Assembly (NCBI RefSeq): GCF_000521865.1 | Contig: NZ_JAME01000031.1 | Span: 1-60,766, forward strand | Direction of reading: 5' to 3' | DNA: 60,766 nt | From: Roseivivax isoporae LMG 25204 | Lineage (GTDB): Bacteria; Pseudomonadota; Alphaproteobacteria; Rhodobacterales; Rhodobacteraceae | In this document: piece by piece, positions 59,505 through 60,766 of the stretch | How the letters are laid out: every line of letters starts with the position of its first letter | How positions within the stretch are numbered: position 1 is the first letter of the stretch | Notes under the pieces: model-generated | The model's input: only the letters and a program-made list of their open reading frames with translations | What the model was told of the DNA's origin: nothing | Databases searched by the model: none | Made by a program: the position numbers and the translations under genes

Positions 59505-59612
59505 GGCATCACTCCGTTGCGGGATGGGCTCTAGGTAGTCGCGCCCCCGCCCCCTGCCAAGCCGCCCCGCCGCCGCGGCACGACCGCCACGCAATTTATC
59601 GTCATTTGCCGG

Positions 59613-59640
59613 TTGCGTCCCGCCGCGGGGACCGCTAAAT
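59613..59640 (+). promoter_or_regulatory. Putative tRNA-Ser promoter
   Basis: TTGCGT (59613-59618), 16-nt spacer and CTAAAT (59635-59640), the latter 19 nt before the mature tRNA 5' end. Confidence 0.45.
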
Positions 59641-59659
59641 GCGCCGGACAGACCCCCGC

Positions 59660-59749
59660 GGAGAGGTGCCGGAGTGGTCGAACGGGGCGGTCTCGAAAAC
59701 CGTTGACCCTTCACGGGGTCCCAGGGTTCGAATCCCTGTCTCTCCGCCA
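59660..59749 (+). tRNA. tRNA-Ser (anticodon CGA)
   Basis: A 90-nt class II tRNA with encoded CCA. Acceptor GGAGAGG pairs with TCTCTCC. Anticodon stem GCGGT/ACCGT and loop CTCGAAA give anticodon CGA (UCG codons). A long variable arm (TTGACCCTTCACGGGGTC region) and T loop GTTCGAATC are present. It is a frequent integration target; an integrase gene follows. Confidence 0.96.
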
Positions 59750-59850
59750 CTTGCTTCACGCAAACGCATCTACATTTAGCTTTTCGGTCAGTATCTTACG
59801 CGCGATGAGTATGCTCGTCGCCAGCGCTTCGCTCTTGATCTCCCAGTTTT

Positions 59851-59869
59851 TTGCTACACATCTTGCTAC
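59851..59869. repeat. Two TTGCTAC direct repeats ahead of the integrase gene
   Basis: TTGCTAC occurs at 59851-59857 and 59863-59869, 12 bp apart, in the less GC-rich 140 bp between tRNA-Ser and the integrase. It could be an integrase arm site or operator. The neighbouring tRNA 3' end is the probable attachment core. Confidence 0.4.
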
Positions 59870-59894
59870 GCAGGTGGCGAGGTGGAGGGGCGCG

Positions 59895-60766
59895 ATGCGG
59901 CTGATGATGCGGGGGAATACCTGGCACCTGCGGCGGCGGGTGCCTGCGCGGTTTGCCGCGGTCGAGTCGCGGCGTGAAGTCTGGGTTTCGCTGAAGACCG
60001 ACTCGCGTCGGCAGGCGGCAAGGAAGGCGACCGCGGTCTGGGAGAGCCTGGTCGCGGCTTGGGAGGCGCAGCTCGCGGGCCGGTCCGACGATGGCACTGC
60101 CCGGCTGGACGCCGCCCGGGCGATCGCCGCGAGCCATGGCCTCACCTACAAGCCGATCCGGGATGTCGAGGACCTGCCCCTCGAAGAGCTCCTGGCGCGG
60201 GTCGAGGTGCTTCAGCGCCGGGACGGCACGGCGAACGCGGTCACGGCTCCCGCCGTGCTGGGGACGATCGAGGTGCCCTCGGTGACGGTCTCGGAGGCGC
60301 TGAGGGAGTACTGGACGCTGACCTCGGACCGGGTCCGGGACAAGAGCGCCGACCAGAAGCGCCGATGGGAGAACCCCCGCAAGAAGGCCGTCCGGAACTT
60401 CATCGACGTCGTCGGCGACAAACCCGTCGCCGAGCTGACGCGGGCGGATTTCCTGGACTTCCGGTCCTGGTGGCTGGAGCGGCTCGCGGAGGAGACGCTG
60501 ACGCCCAACTCGGCCAACAAGGACCTGATCCACCTGTCGGATGTCCTGAAGACCGTGGACGAGTTGAAGGGCTTCGACCTCAACCTTCCGCTTCAGAAGC
60601 TGATGCTGAAGGAGGGCGACAAGAAGGAGCGGGTGCCATTCTCGGACGCCTGGGTCCGGGACAGGCTGCTGGCGCAGGATGCCCTCTCGGGGCTGAATCC
60701 CGAGGCGCGCGCGATCCTGGTCGGGATGATCAACACGGGCTACCTGACCTGCTCCCTTTGGAGTCC
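59895..60766 (+). CDS. Tyrosine recombinase/integrase, 5' part (runs off window, probably interrupted)
   Basis: At least 283 codons in one open frame to the window end. The N-terminus (RGNTWHLRRRVPARFAAVES; WVSLKTDSRRQA) is the DUF6538 domain of DNA-binding phage-type integrases. The SAM-like core-binding domain lies around residues 135-225 (SEALREYWTLTSD; NFIDVVGDKPVAELTRADF). The catalytic domain starts near VPFSDAWVRDRLL and reaches GMINTGY, where an R-x-x-E box should follow. The last residues (LTCSLWS) do not fit. Gene position beside tRNA-Ser suggests a phage, island or ICE end. The C-terminal catalytic residues are outside the window. Confidence 0.8.
   Translation, partial: MRLMMRGNTWHLRRRVPARFAAVESRREVWVSLKTDSRRQAARKATAVWESLVAAWEAQLAGRSDDGTARLDAARAIAASHGLTYKPIRDVEDLPLEELLARVEVLQRRDGTANAVTAPAVLGTIEVPSVTVSEALREYWTLTSDRVRDKSADQKRRWENPRKKAVRNFIDVVGDKPVAELTRADFLDFRSWWLERLAEETLTPNSANKDLIHLSDVLKTVDELKGFDLNLPLQKLMLKEGDKKERVPFSDAWVRDRLLAQDALSGLNPEARAILVGMINTGYLTCSLWS
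60745..60766. mobile_element. Possible insertion-sequence end
   Basis: TGACCTGCTCCCTTTGGAGT starts directly after the first base (C, as in an Arg CGN codon) of integrase codon 284, where the conserved catalytic arginine is expected. It begins with TGA as do terminal inverted repeats of many IS3-family elements. Only 22 bases are visible, so this is a tentative call. Confidence 0.35.

Noticed and set aside
59796-60533. Minus-strand frame of 245 codons opposite the integrase
   Set aside because: Shadow frame; the plus strand has integrase domains and a ribosome binding site.

Overview
The window is a GC-rich (well over 60% G+C), gene-dense bacterial chromosome segment. It fits an alphaproteobacterium of the Rhodobacterales (Paracoccaceae/Roseobacter group). 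Supporting signs are a ChpT phosphotransferase with a CtrA-type TTAA-N7-TTAA site, a uvrA SOS box of the alphaproteobacterial GTTC-N7-GTTC type, a complete aglEFGAK/aglR alpha-glucoside locus, a ribosomal protein L21 with a long C-terminal extension, olsBA ornithine-lipid genes, DUF1127, Usg and DUF2059 proteins, and the rplU-rpmA-GNAT-obgE-proB-proA gene order. Species-level assignment is not possible from the sequence alone.

Layout. (1) 1-6.7 kb: a second-copy-like adenylate kinase, a DUF4212 protein plus a VC_2705-type sodium:solute (acetate-like) symporter, a cNMP/CBS/nucleotidyltransferase (DUF294) protein, a small membrane protein and a membrane-anchored DEDDh exonuclease with a sensor-like N-terminus. 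This looks like an acetate/short-chain-acid uptake module whose acs gene would lie upstream. (2) 6.7-12.4 kb: a shortened LacI regulator, a small secreted RcnB-like protein, uvrA under an SOS box, and a secreted protein of four Ig-like repeats. (3) 12.4-25.3 kb: a sugar locus. aglE-F-G-A-K run leftward; aglR, a GH1 beta-glucosidase and glucokinase run rightward, with two AAAGCGCTTT operators in the shared intergenic region; glgP follows. (4) 25.5-30.6 kb: tRNA-Leu(GAG), a phosphodiesterase-lipid kinase pair, lipB, a secreted peptidoglycan-binding protein and DUF1127. (5) 31-37 kb: ctaD with a strong terminator, two to three poorly known genes, yqeY and carA. (6) 37-46 kb: a CtrA-box-preceded membrane glycosyltransferase with an SD-masking hairpin, GntR and HAD genes, a UbiH-type hydroxylase, usg, gyrA and a LysR regulator. 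(7) 46-53 kb: M32 carboxypeptidase, ctaA, trmJ, a ThiE-like protein, olsA/olsB, DUF3553 and chpT. (8) 53-59.5 kb: proA, proB, obgE, GNAT, rpmA, rplU and DUF2059. (9) 59.6 kb to the end: tRNA-Ser(CGA) followed by a tyrosine-integrase gene, the likely edge of an integrated element. The integrase reading frame departs from the family pattern at the catalytic-arginine box in the last 22 bases, consistent with an insertion sequence starting there.

Apart from the right edge the window reads as vertically inherited core chromosome. I found no CRISPR array, toxin-antitoxin pair, restriction system or obvious new defence system. The most unusual items are the sensor-like exonuclease, the tandem Ig-repeat exported protein, the CtrA-box/SD-hairpin leader of the glycosyltransferase, an orphan terminator with upstream hairpin after the LysR gene (possible small RNA), and the disrupted integrase at the tRNA-Ser island edge.
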